A stretch of 35,438 nucleotides of DNA from UBA5436 sp964346085 (GTDB taxonomy: Bacteria > Bacillota > Clostridia > Saccharofermentanales > DTU023), in contig CAYFSZ010000007.1 in assembly GCA_964346085.1 (NCBI GenBank), positions 1 to 35,438 of the forward strand, given 5' to 3'. Position 1 is the stretch's first letter; each line of letters opens with the position of its first letter. A program made the translations under genes and the position numbers. The notes below the pieces were generated by a model. That model ran no database searches and was not told where the DNA came from. It saw only the letters and a program-made list of their open reading frames with translations. Below are positions 26,012 through 34,069 of this stretch, piece by piece.

Positions 26012-26040
26012 TTCCGCTGATTTCATAAGGAGGATAAAAA

Positions 26041-26409
26041 ATGATACAACAAGAATCTACTTTAAAATCCGCGGACAATACCGGTGCTCGTAAATTACAT
26101 TGCATCCGTGTATTAGGCGGTACTAATCGTAGATATGGTAATATCGGTGACGTTATCGTTTGCTCCGTCAAAGAAGCAATACCTGGTGGCGTTGTAAAAA
26201 AAGGTGATGTTGTCAAAGCGGTTATTGTTAGAACAAAAAAAGGTGTTCGTCGTCCAGATGGCTCAATCATTCGTTTCGATGAAAACGCAGCTGTTATTTT
26301 AGATGATGACGGAAATCCGCAAGGAACACGTATTTTCGGACCTATCGCAAGAGAGTTACGTGAAAAGAATTACATGAGAATTCTTTCCTTAGCACCTGAA
26401 GTGTTATAG
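26041..26409 (+). CDS. rplN: 50S ribosomal protein L14
   Basis: A 122-residue protein at the subunit interface. The start MIQQESTLKSADNTGAR and the later GVRRPDGSIIRFDENAAVI and GTRIFGPIARELRE are family hallmarks. Length is exact for the family. A strong AAGGAGG site lies in the 29-nt gap after rpsQ. Confidence 0.98.
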   Translation: MIQQESTLKSADNTGARKLHCIRVLGGTNRRYGNIGDVIVCSVKEAIPGGVVKKGDVVKAVIVRTKKGVRRPDGSIIRFDENAAVILDDDGNPQGTRIFGPIARELREKNYMRILSLAPEVL

Positions 26410-26420
26410 GAGGCAGATTA

Positions 26421-26786
26421 ATGGGTAAAATACATGTAAAAGTTGATGATAATGTCTATGTTTTACGCGGTAAAGATGCAGGTAAATCTGGAAAAGTTTT
26501 GGAAGTCTTTCCTAAAACAAGTCAAGTTATCGTAGATGGTATAAACGAAATTACAAAACATAAAAAAGCAAAATCGCATTTAGAACAAGGTGGAATTATC
26601 AAACAACCTGGTAAAATTCATAGTTCCAATGTAATGGTAGTATGTCCACATTGCAAAAAACCTGTAAAAACAGGTTCAAGAATTGATGAGAAAAAAGGAA
26701 TCAAGGAAAAAGTTCGCTATTGCAAACGCTGCGATGCAACTATCAGCTCTGTCAAAACATTAAAGGAGGCAAATGTAAATGGCTAA
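26421..26786 (+). CDS. rplX: 50S ribosomal protein L24 (Zn-ribbon form)
   Basis: A 121-residue KOW-domain assembly initiator. The N-terminal KOW motif is DNVYVLRGKDAGKSGKVLEV. The C-terminal part has four cysteines, 75 and 78 (CPHC) and 101 and 104 (CKRC), so a zinc ribbon is likely. Its last 8 nt overlap the rplE start, which has its ribosome-binding site inside this gene (AAAGGAGG). Confidence 0.97.
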   Translation: MGKIHVKVDDNVYVLRGKDAGKSGKVLEVFPKTSQVIVDGINEITKHKKAKSHLEQGGIIKQPGKIHSSNVMVVCPHCKKPVKTGSRIDEKKGIKEKVRYCKRCDATISSVKTLKEANVNG

Positions 26787-27321
26787 TCGTTTAGTTGAAA
26801 AATATAAAAATGAAGTTGCCCCTGCTTTAATGGAGCAATTTAAATACTCTTCAGTGATGCAAATTCCTAAATTGGAAAAAATTGTTATCAACATGGGTGT
26901 AAGCGATGCAAAAGACGATGCGAAAGTAATGGATCATGCTGTTCAAGATTTAACAGTTATCAGTGGCCAAAAACCTGTCGTTACAAAAGCTAAAAAATCA
27001 ATCGCTAACTTCCGTTTACGTGCTGGTATGAATGTTGGCTGCAAAGTTACATTACGCGATCAAAGAATGTATGAATTCTTAGATAAATTAATCAACATTG
27101 CTTTACCTCGTACACGTGACTTCCGTGGAATTAATCCTAATTCTTTCGACGGAAGAGGTAATTATTCCATGGGTACAAAAGAGCAATTAATCTTCCCTGA
27201 AATCGATTATGATAAAATCGATAAAATTCGTGGTATGGACATTGTTATCGTAACTACCGCAAATACAGACGAAGAAGCAAAAGCTTTATTAACAGGCCTC
27301 GGAATGCCTTACAGAAAATAA
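26779..27321 (+). CDS. rplE: 50S ribosomal protein L5
   Basis: A 180-residue 5S rRNA-binding protein that contacts the P-site tRNA. Family stretches are the L5 signature LEKIVINMGVSDA, GQKPVVTKAKKSIANFRLR and GRGNYSMGTKEQLIFPEI. Length is standard. The start overlaps the end of rplX by 8 nt and is translationally coupled to it. Confidence 0.98.
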   Translation: MANRLVEKYKNEVAPALMEQFKYSSVMQIPKLEKIVINMGVSDAKDDAKVMDHAVQDLTVISGQKPVVTKAKKSIANFRLRAGMNVGCKVTLRDQRMYEFLDKLINIALPRTRDFRGINPNSFDGRGNYSMGTKEQLIFPEIDYDKIDKIRGMDIVIVTTANTDEEAKALLTGLGMPYRK

Positions 27322-27333
27322 CGGGAGGGAATA

Positions 27334-27519
27334 ATGGCTAAAAAATCTTTAAAAGTTAAAGCAGCAAGAGAACCAAAATTTGCAACTCGTAAACACAATC
27401 GTTGCTTAATTTGTGGTCGTCCACATTCTTATATGCGTAAATATGGCATCTGCCGTTTATGCTTCCGTGAATTGGCTTATAAAGGTCAAATTCCGGGTGT
27501 ACGTAAAGCTAGCTGGTAA
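27334..27519 (+). CDS. rpsN: 30S ribosomal protein S14, type Z
   Basis: This is the short, zinc-containing S14 of 61 residues with cysteines 24, 27, 40 and 43 (C-L-I-C and C-R-L-C). The conserved C-terminal stretch CRLCFRELAYKGQIPGVRKA follows. The zinc form is typical of Bacillota; the zinc-free paralogue, if any, is not here. A GGGAGGG site precedes the ATG. Confidence 0.98.
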   Translation: MAKKSLKVKAAREPKFATRKHNRCLICGRPHSYMRKYGICRLCFRELAYKGQIPGVRKASW

Positions 27520-27530
27520 AGGAGAACAAT

Positions 27531-27926
27531 ATGCAAATAACAGATCCAATTGCAGATATGCTTACAAGAATCCGTAATGCAAGCAGTGCAGGACATAAAA
27601 CCTGCAGTGTACCTTCTTCTAAACTAAAACGTAACATTGCAGATATTTTATTATCTGAAGGTTACATTAGTAATGTTGAATACACAGAAGACAATAAACA
27701 AGGTGAATTAACAATCACTATTAAATACTTTGAAAACAGTCCGGTTATTGCTGGAATCAAAAGAATTTCCAAACCTGGTTTGAGAATTTATGCTGAATCC
27801 AATGATTTACCAACTGTATTAGATGGTTTAGGAATCGCAATTATTTCTACATCTAAAGGTTTAATGACCGATAAACAAGCTAGAGAAGCCGGCATTGGCG
27901 GCGAAGTAATGGCATTTGTCTGGTAA
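27531..27926 (+). CDS. rpsH: 30S ribosomal protein S8
   Basis: A 131-residue central-domain rRNA-binding protein and, in E. coli, the repressor of the spc operon. The start ITDPIADMLTRIRNA and the C-terminal GLGIAIISTSKGLMTDKQAR with GEVMAFVW are diagnostic. The 60-nt gap to rplF is one of the longer gaps in the cluster and holds a hairpin. Confidence 0.98.
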   Translation: MQITDPIADMLTRIRNASSAGHKTCSVPSSKLKRNIADILLSEGYISNVEYTEDNKQGELTITIKYFENSPVIAGIKRISKPGLRIYAESNDLPTVLDGLGIAIISTSKGLMTDKQAREAGIGGEVMAFVW

Positions 27927-27939
27927 GAAACTCTGAAAA

Positions 27940-27965
27940 AGCATTTTTTTATAAAATGCTACAAT
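27940..27965 (+). promoter_or_regulatory. Hairpin and candidate internal promoter before rplF
   Basis: AGCATTTT (27940-27947) and AAAATGCT (27953-27960) form an 8-bp stem with a 5-nt loop. It runs directly into TGCTACAAT (27957-27965), an extended -10 element. No T-tract follows, so it is not a standard terminator. It may be a processing site, or a weak promoter for rplF onward. Confidence 0.35.
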
Positions 27966-27986
27966 CTTAAGAGCAGGAGGAAATAT

Positions 27987-28523
27987 ATGTCAAGAATAGG
28001 CAATATGCCGATCGCAATTCCTGAAGGTGTTGACGTTTCGGTAAAGGGAAGAGAAATCACAGTTAAAAATGGTAATACTTCTTTATCCCGTACAATTAAT
28101 CCAACTATCAGTGTTGAAATTGAAGATGGACATATCCATGTTAAACGTGATAATGATTCGAAAGAAAGTCGCTCATTACACGGCTTAACAAGATCTTTGA
28201 TCAACAATATGGTTATTGGTGTTAAAGAAAACTTTAAGAAAACATTAGAAGTTAATGGTGTTGGTTATCGTGCTCAAATGCAAGGTAATAAATTAGTCAT
28301 GAACTTAGGTTTATCACATCCAGTTGAAATGGAAGCACCAGAAGGCATCACACTTGAAGTTGAAGGTCAAAACAAAATTATTGTAAAAGGTGCCGATAAA
28401 CAATTAGTTGGCGAAACAGCAGCAAAAATTCGTGCTAAAAGAGTACCTGATGCTTATAAAGGCAAAGGTATTAAGTATGATTATGAAGTCTTACGTCTCA
28501 AAGAAGGCAAGACTGGTGCTTAA
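27987..28523 (+). CDS. rplF: 50S ribosomal protein L6
   Basis: A 178-residue two-domain protein near the sarcin-ricin loop. The start MSRIGNMPIAIPEGV and the family signature PDAYKGKGIKYDYEVLRLKEG near the C terminus identify it. Length is standard. An AGGAGG site lies 8 nt upstream of the ATG. It begins after the hairpin gap and is followed by rplR after 18 nt. Confidence 0.98.
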   Translation: MSRIGNMPIAIPEGVDVSVKGREITVKNGNTSLSRTINPTISVEIEDGHIHVKRDNDSKESRSLHGLTRSLINNMVIGVKENFKKTLEVNGVGYRAQMQGNKLVMNLGLSHPVEMEAPEGITLEVEGQNKIIVKGADKQLVGETAAKIRAKRVPDAYKGKGIKYDYEVLRLKEGKTGA

Positions 28524-28541
28524 AAGAAAGGAATGTAGACG

Positions 28542-28910
28542 ATGATAAATAAAATTGATAAAAATGCAATTCGTCAACGTAAACATGCGAGAGTCCGCAA
28601 ACATATCGGCGGTACTTCTGAACGTCCTAGACTTTGTGTGTTTAGAAGCCTTTCACATATTTACGCTCAAGTCATTGATGACGTAACCGGAAATACACTT
28701 GCATCTGCTTCATCTCTTGATGCTGAAATCAAAGATAAAGTAAAAAGTACCGGAAATTGTGAAACCGCTAAATTAGTTGGTGAATTAGTCGCAAAAAGAG
28801 CTTTAGATAAAAGCATAGAAGATGTTGTTTTCGATCGTGGCGGTTATCTTTATCACGGAAGAATCGCAGCTTTAGCAGAAGGCGCTAGAGAAGCTGGATT
28901 GAAGTTCTAA
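28542..28910 (+). CDS. rplR: 50S ribosomal protein L18
   Basis: A 122-residue 5S rRNA-binding protein. Recognisable are RKHARVRKHIGGTSERPRL, FRSLSHIYAQVIDD and the C-terminal VVFDRGGYLYHGRIAALAEGAREAGL. Length is standard. The ribosome-binding site is AAAGGAATG-like, weaker than that of its neighbours. It lies 18 nt after rplF. Confidence 0.98.
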   Translation: MINKIDKNAIRQRKHARVRKHIGGTSERPRLCVFRSLSHIYAQVIDDVTGNTLASASSLDAEIKDKVKSTGNCETAKLVGELVAKRALDKSIEDVVFDRGGYLYHGRIAALAEGAREAGLKF

Positions 28911-28926
28911 TAGAGGAGTTATGCAA

Positions 28927-29502
28927 ATGAGTAATGAAGATAGAAAAAACGAAAATTTAAAGAACAATCCTCGTGGTAATGAACGTGGCGAACGTCGAAA
29001 TGATCGTAGAGGAAAACAACGTCGTGAAGATGATGGAATTCAAGATCGCGTAATCCATATCGGACGTGTTGCCAAAACTGTTAAAGGTGGACGTAACATG
29101 AGATTTACAGCTTTAGTTATTGTTGGTGACGGCAAAGGTAGAGTTGGTAAAGGTTTGGGCAAAGCTGCTGAAATTCCTGATGCAATTCGCAAAGGAAGAG
29201 AAGAAGCAAAACGCAGCATGATTCAAGTGTGCCTTGCTGAAAATACTATTCCACATGAAGTTGTAGGCGTATATGGTGCTGGTAAAGTTATGTTAAAACC
29301 AGCTGCAGAAGGTACTGGTGTTATCGCTGGTGGACCAGTTCGTGCAATTTGTGAATTAGCTGGTATCCAAGATGTCAAAACAAAATCGATTGGTACGAAC
29401 AATCCTAATAACGTTGTTAATGCTACTTTAGAAGGATTAAAATCATTATTATCACCTCAAATGGTTGCTAAAAAACGTGGCAAATCAGTTGATGAGATTT
29501 AG
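28927..29502 (+). CDS. rpsE: 30S ribosomal protein S5
   Basis: A 191-residue protein linked to decoding fidelity. An Arg/Asn/Gly-rich N terminus (about 1-38, with GERRNDRRGKQRRED) precedes the double-stranded RNA-binding domain with its signature KGGRNMRFTALVIVGDGKGRVG. An ATG at 28921 lies only 2 nt after GAGGAG; the in-frame ATG at 28927, 8 nt after it, is the better start. The basic extension is longer than in many S5 proteins. Confidence 0.97.
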   Translation: MSNEDRKNENLKNNPRGNERGERRNDRRGKQRREDDGIQDRVIHIGRVAKTVKGGRNMRFTALVIVGDGKGRVGKGLGKAAEIPDAIRKGREEAKRSMIQVCLAENTIPHEVVGVYGAGKVMLKPAAEGTGVIAGGPVRAICELAGIQDVKTKSIGTNNPNNVVNATLEGLKSLLSPQMVAKKRGKSVDEI

Positions 29503-29516
29503 TTTGGAGGATTTTA

Positions 29517-29696
29517 ATGAGTAAATTAAAAATTACTTTAAAACGCGGAAGATCAGGTTGTAACGAAAAACAAAGAGCTACTTTAACAGCTTTAGGTTTA
29601 AGTAAAATCGGTCAAACTGTAGAAAAAGAAGACAATGCTCCAACTAAAGGAATGATTCATGTTGTTGAACATTTAGTTGAAGTTGAGAAAGCGTAA
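29517..29696 (+). CDS. rpmD: 50S ribosomal protein L30
   Basis: A small gene of 59 codons between rpsE and rplO. The translated start MSKLKITLKRGRSGCNEKQR, then TALGLSKIGQTVEKEDNAP and KGMIHVVEHLVEVEKA, match L30. It has a GGAGG site 7 nt upstream and ends in TAA. The position is that of rpmD in the spc operon. It lies 14 nt after rpsE and 11 nt before rplO. Confidence 0.96.
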   Translation: MSKLKITLKRGRSGCNEKQRATLTALGLSKIGQTVEKEDNAPTKGMIHVVEHLVEVEKA

Positions 29697-29707
29697 GGAG
29701 GTTTAAA

Positions 29708-30157
29708 ATGCAATTAAACGAATTATACTCAGCTCCGGGCGCACATAAGAATAATCATCGCAGAGGACGCGGAAAAGGTAGCGGAAACGGAAAAACAGCA
29801 GGCCGTGGACATAAAGGTCAAAATGCTCGTTCTGGTGGTCGTGTTAGACCTCAATTCGAAGGTGGTCAAATGCCTTTATATAGACGTTTACCAAAACGTG
29901 GTTTTAATAACAAAACCTTTGCAAAACATTATCATGAAATCAATGTTGAATCTTTGAATAAATTTGAAGATGGAACAGTTGTTGATGAAAAAATGATTCA
30001 TGATTCAGGTGTTTTAACAATTCCAAAAGTAAATGATGGAATTAAAATTCTTGGTCGTGGAGAATTAACTAAAAAGTTAACAGTTCGTGCAAATGCTTTT
30101 ACAGCATCTGCTAGAGAAAAAATTGAGAATGCTGGTGGCACAGTAGAGGAGGTATAA
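29708..30157 (+). CDS. rplO: 50S ribosomal protein L15
   Basis: A 149-residue late-assembly protein. The N-terminal Gly/Arg-rich extension (RRGRGKGSGNGKTAGRGHKGQ) threads into rRNA. The C-terminal domain has FEGGQMPLYRRLPKRGF and the L15 signature region around ILGRGELTKKLTVRANAFTASA. Length is standard. Its last codons contain the GAGGAGGT ribosome-binding site of secY, which starts 1 nt after the stop. Confidence 0.98.
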   Translation: MQLNELYSAPGAHKNNHRRGRGKGSGNGKTAGRGHKGQNARSGGRVRPQFEGGQMPLYRRLPKRGFNNKTFAKHYHEINVESLNKFEDGTVVDEKMIHDSGVLTIPKVNDGIKILGRGELTKKLTVRANAFTASAREKIENAGGTVEEV

Positions 30158-30158
30158 C

Positions 30159-31466
30159 ATGGGTAGCATGTTAGAAACACTCCGTAACGCATTTAAAATA
30201 GATGATTTACGTAAAAGAATCGGGTTCACGCTCCTAGTTATGTTAATTTACAGGCTAGGAACGGCAATCCCGGTTCCGGGTATTAGTGTAGAAGCTTTCA
30301 CACAATTCTTTAATCGGCTTGGACAATACGGTAACTTTATGGAAACTATTACAGGGGTTACTTTGACAGGTCAGACGGTTAGGGCCGTACCTATTTTCGT
30401 ACTAGGTATTCAGCCATATATCAACTCGTCAATCATTATCCAATTATTAACTGCTGCGATTCCTGCTCTAGAGAGATTATCTCAAGAAGGTGAGATTGGC
30501 CGCAAAAAGATTCAAAGAATTACAAGATTTGTGACAGTTGGTTTAGCTTTAGTTATGTCGACTGCTTACTGGGCAGCAACAAGAACAGCTGAAGCAACAG
30601 TATTACCTGGTTTCTTGAACGCATTAGTTGTTATTTTAAGCTTTACTGCAGGTTCTGCATTTATTATGTGGCTTGGAGAGCAGATTAATGATCGTGGTAT
30701 CGGAAATGGTATTTCAATGATTATCTTTACAGGTATTATCAGCCGTTTCCCACAAAATATCATAATGATCTATTATTCTTTTATGCAATGGAGTCAGAGA
30801 AATATTGTTTTAGCAATATTAGGTGTTTTGTTAGTAATATTTGTTTTCGTAGCGATGATTACTTTAGTGGTATTCATTCAATCATCAGAACGTCGCGTGC
30901 CAGTACAATATGCAAAGAAAGTAATTGGCAGAAAGATGTATGGTGGCCAAAGCACATACTTGCCTATCAAGGTTAATCAAAGTGGTGTTTTACCAGTTAT
31001 CTTTGCAGTTTCAGTTTTGATGTTGCCATCTACATTGATTTCTTTGTTTGGTTTCCAAGGTAGAGTAGCTCAGTTCTTCTTGAACTTCTCTAATAATCCA
31101 TTCTATTATGTGATTTACGCTATTTTAATCTTAGCATTCACATTCTTCTATTCTTCCATTTCATTTAATCCAGATGAAATTGCGAATAGATGGAAAAAAG
31201 ATGGTGGATTTATTCCAGGCATTAGAGCTGGAAAATCAACAGCAAATTACATTCGTAAAACATCAAGAAGATTATTGTGGTTTGAAGCATTATTTTTAAT
31301 CTTCATCGTATTATTACCAAGTTTCTTGAGCTTAGTTACTGGTTCAATGAGCAATATTTGGTTAGGTGGTACATCCATTTTAATCGTAGTTGGTGTTGCA
31401 ATGGATGTTATTACACAGTTAGAAAATCAATTAATGATGCGTCATTACAAAGGATTTTTAGATTAA
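30159..31466 (+). CDS. secY: Preprotein translocase subunit SecY
   Basis: A 435-residue channel protein of the Sec translocon with about ten membrane helices. Family stretches are RIGFTLLVMLIYRLGTAIPVPG at the first helix, GIQPYINSSIIIQLL, and RRVPVQYAKK in the cytoplasmic loop before helix 7. The C-terminal segment is ITQLENQLMMRHYKGF. The ATG at 30159 is 6 nt after GAGGAGGT; an ATG at 30168 is too far. It ends the S10-spc run; a strong terminator follows. Confidence 0.98.
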   Translation: MGSMLETLRNAFKIDDLRKRIGFTLLVMLIYRLGTAIPVPGISVEAFTQFFNRLGQYGNFMETITGVTLTGQTVRAVPIFVLGIQPYINSSIIIQLLTAAIPALERLSQEGEIGRKKIQRITRFVTVGLALVMSTAYWAATRTAEATVLPGFLNALVVILSFTAGSAFIMWLGEQINDRGIGNGISMIIFTGIISRFPQNIIMIYYSFMQWSQRNIVLAILGVLLVIFVFVAMITLVVFIQSSERRVPVQYAKKVIGRKMYGGQSTYLPIKVNQSGVLPVIFAVSVLMLPSTLISLFGFQGRVAQFFLNFSNNPFYYVIYAILILAFTFFYSSISFNPDEIANRWKKDGGFIPGIRAGKSTANYIRKTSRRLLWFEALFLIFIVLLPSFLSLVTGSMSNIWLGGTSILIVVGVAMDVITQLENQLMMRHYKGFLD

Positions 31467-31483
31467 GCTCACGCTTAACATTG

Positions 31484-31516
31484 ACAGGCGAATGCTAAGC
31501 ATTCGCCTGTTTTTTT
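31484..31516 (+). terminator. Strong terminator between secY and adk
   Basis: ACAGGCGAATGC (31484-31495) and GCATTCGCCTGT (31499-31510) form a perfect 12-bp stem with a TAA loop, followed by seven Ts. It lies 17 nt past the secY stop and 17 nt before adk. Either adk-map-infA has its own promoter, which I could not find in the short gap, or read-through is significant. Confidence 0.92.
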
Positions 31517-31532
31517 ATTTAAGGAGAGTATT

Positions 31533-32180
31533 ATGCAATTAATCATTTTAGGGGCGCCTGGTGCAGGCAAGGGTACTTTGGCTCAGAATATTCACGAATA
31601 CAAGGAGTTCACGCATATCTCCACCGGCGATTTATTCAGAAAACATATCAAATTGAAAACAGATTTAGGGAAACTCGCTTCCAGTTATATCGAAAAAGGT
31701 CAATTAGTGCCTGATGAAGTAACTGCTGAATTAATTATTAATGAATTAGAGCATGTGAAAGAAGATTTTATTTTGGATGGCTATCCTAGAAATCTTTCAC
31801 AAGCAAAAACTTTAGAAAAAATATTATCAGATTTAAATATAGATTTAACAGCATGTGTGTATTTAGACATCAATCCAGATGTTGTTGTCCATCGTTTGGA
31901 AAACAGAGTTGTTTGCCCTGACTGTGGAGCAACCTATAACCTCGTGATTGCTAAAACGCAAAAAGAAGGTATCTGTGACAATTGCGGGGGCAATTTAATT
32001 CATCGACCAGATGATAATAAAGAAACGATTGAAAAAAGATTTGCTGTATATGAAAAAGAAACAAAACCATTAATTCAATTTTATGATGAAAAAGGAAAAC
32101 TAATTACAGTAAATTGTGATCAAGGTGTTTTGACACAGTTGGATTGTTTGTGGGAGCAGCTTTCTAAAAGGGAAAATTAG
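31533..32180 (+). CDS. adk: Adenylate kinase (zinc-lid type)
   Basis: A 215-residue enzyme that interconverts ATP, ADP and AMP. The P-loop is GAPGAGKG (7-14), and the AMP-binding stretch is LDGYPRNLSQA near 81-91. The lid carries four cysteines at 128, 131, 148 and 151 (CPDC and CDNC), as in Gram-positive zinc adenylate kinases. An AAGGAGAG site precedes the ATG. It is followed by map after 2 nt. Confidence 0.98.
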   Translation: MQLIILGAPGAGKGTLAQNIHEYKEFTHISTGDLFRKHIKLKTDLGKLASSYIEKGQLVPDEVTAELIINELEHVKEDFILDGYPRNLSQAKTLEKILSDLNIDLTACVYLDINPDVVVHRLENRVVCPDCGATYNLVIAKTQKEGICDNCGGNLIHRPDDNKETIEKRFAVYEKETKPLIQFYDEKGKLITVNCDQGVLTQLDCLWEQLSKREN

Positions 32181-32182
32181 AA

Positions 32183-32995
32183 ATGATCATTTTAAAAAAT
32201 CATGAAGAAATAGAAAAGATAAAAAAAGCATGTGAGATTACAGCCTCATGCTATGAAGCTGTTGAAAAGGCAATAAAGCCTGGGATCAGCACATATGAAA
32301 TTGATCAAATTGTATATCATCATATCAAGGAATGTGGTGCAATTCCAGGTTTCTTGAATTACGGTGAACCACCATTTCCAGGCTCTGCCTGTATCTCTGT
32401 AAATGATGAAGTTGTTCATGGTATCCCAAGTAAGCATCGTATACTTGAAGACGGAGATATAGTCTCTGTTGACCTAGGTGCAAAATACGATGGATACAAC
32501 GGAGATTCCGCAAGAACGTATTTAGTTGGTGAAGTTCGTTCTATCTGGCAGGACTTAGTAAGAGTTGCAGAAGAAGCTTTTTGGCAAGGGATTTTGCAAG
32601 TGAAAAAAGGGAATCGTCTTGGTGACATCAGTCATGCCGTCCAAGTTCATTCAGAAAATAATGGATTTGGTGTTATTCGTGAATTAACAGGCCATGGAAT
32701 CGGTGCTGATTTACATGAGGACCCCAATTTATTAAATTATGGAAAACCTGGACGAGGTGTGCGCCTTGAACCGGGGATGGTCATGTGCTTGGAGCCGATG
32801 ATCACAGAGGGGAGTCCAAGAATTATTTTGATGGATGATGAATGGACCATTGCAACTCGAGATGGAAAAGCTTCTGCACATTATGAAAACACCTTTGCTA
32901 TTACTGAGGAAGGCGTTCAAGTTTTAACATTAACAGAGAAAGATAAAGAAAAGTATGCAGATATTCTTCAAGAATTAGCTGCTAGAACTTGGTAA
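32183..32995 (+). CDS. map: Methionine aminopeptidase, type I
   Basis: A 270-residue dinuclear-metal peptidase that removes the N-terminal Met. Motifs are GEPPFPGSACISVNDEVVHGIP, the metal-binding Asp residues in SVDLGAKYDGYNGDSART, and the later GHGIGADLHEDPNL and MVMCLEPMI. Type I length. It begins 2 nt after adk and lacks a strong ribosome-binding site (AAAGGGAAAATTAGAA), so coupling is likely. It would normally be followed closely by infA; here two dehydrogenase genes intervene. Confidence 0.97.
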   Translation: MIILKNHEEIEKIKKACEITASCYEAVEKAIKPGISTYEIDQIVYHHIKECGAIPGFLNYGEPPFPGSACISVNDEVVHGIPSKHRILEDGDIVSVDLGAKYDGYNGDSARTYLVGEVRSIWQDLVRVAEEAFWQGILQVKKGNRLGDISHAVQVHSENNGFGVIRELTGHGIGADLHEDPNLLNYGKPGRGVRLEPGMVMCLEPMITEGSPRIILMDDEWTIATRDGKASAHYENTFAITEEGVQVLTLTEKDKEKYADILQELAARTW

Positions 32996-33037
32996 CAAGT
33001 AGTTTTTTTATCGTTTAATGTATCAATGAGGTTTTCA

Positions 33038-34063
33038 GTGAGGAATATGACAATCATAGAAAAAAATGGAACAATCTCAAATATTGAAATTGTTCCATCC
33101 TTAAGAAAAGATAAATCTCTGATTTCGAATCTTTTATATAAAATGTATTTGGCCAGATATTTTGAGCAAAAAGTTGATGAGTTATATACCGATCACTTAA
33201 TTCATGGCACAATGCATCTGGCAATCGGACAAGAAGCATCGTCTATAGGAACAACCGCAGTGATGTCAGAAGAAGATAAAATTTTGGTATCACATCGTGG
33301 ACATTGTGAAGTTTTAGGAAAAGGTGTAGACCCTTATGCGATGTTTTGTGAACTATTAAGCAAAACGGATGGTTCCTCAAAAGGGTTTGGTGGTTCCATG
33401 CATATTATCGATGTGAATAAAGGCGTCATGCATGCAAATGGTATTGTTGCTGCGAATGCTCCTTTAGCATGTGGTATTTCACTCGCCATCAAAAAACAAA
33501 AAAAGAATGTAATTTGTTCCTGTTATATAGGGGATGGCGGCATGAATGAAGGTGCCTATTATGAATCATTAAATTTGGCATCTCTTTGGAAATTACCACT
33601 TGTTTTTATCACAATCAATAATCAATACGGAATGTCGACTCCGATAAGCAAATCACATGCGACAACAGATTTTTCGAAAAAAGGATTGTCATTTGATTTG
33701 CCTACGATACTAGTTGATGGAAATGATGCTATCGCCGTGTATAGTGCGATGAGTAAAGCTCGAAATTTGGCATTAGAAAATCAACCCGTTATCCTGATTT
33801 TGAATACATATCGAGTATCAGGACATTCAAGAAGTGATAAAAATTTGTATCGTACAGAAGAAGAAATCAGTTTATGGACACAAAAATGTCCGATTTTACG
33901 TCTAGAATCTGAGTGCAAAGAACAACAGATTTTAAGTATTGAAGAAATGAATCAGATACGACTTCAAGCGAAAGATGAGATTGCAAATGCCGCTCTGAGA
34001 GCAATTGCAGCAGAGGAGGTTAAAGCTGAATCTGCACTTAATTATGTTTATAAGGCTGAATAG
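33038..34063 (+). CDS. 2-oxoacid dehydrogenase E1 alpha subunit (pyruvate/acetoin type)
   Basis: A thiamine diphosphate-dependent subunit of about 340 residues. The ThDP motif is GDGGMNEG, followed after about 20 residues by the paired Asn (ITINN). A phosphorylation-loop-like YRVSGHSRSD and the GSMHIIDVNKGV stretch are also typical. It would decarboxylate pyruvate, acetoin or a branched-chain oxoacid and pass the acyl group to E2. No E2 or E3 is in the window. The start is uncertain: GTG at 33038 has TGAGG 6 nt upstream, ATG at 33047 has GTGAGG only 3 nt upstream, and ATG at 33026 has none. The gene symbol is left open because pyruvate and acetoin types cannot be told apart by eye. Confidence 0.88.
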   Translation: MRNMTIIEKNGTISNIEIVPSLRKDKSLISNLLYKMYLARYFEQKVDELYTDHLIHGTMHLAIGQEASSIGTTAVMSEEDKILVSHRGHCEVLGKGVDPYAMFCELLSKTDGSSKGFGGSMHIIDVNKGVMHANGIVAANAPLACGISLAIKKQKKNVICSCYIGDGGMNEGAYYESLNLASLWKLPLVFITINNQYGMSTPISKSHATTDFSKKGLSFDLPTILVDGNDAIAVYSAMSKARNLALENQPVILILNTYRVSGHSRSDKNLYRTEEEISLWTQKCPILRLESECKEQQILSIEEMNQIRLQAKDEIANAALRAIAAEEVKAESALNYVYKAE

Positions 34064-34069
34064 TTAATC

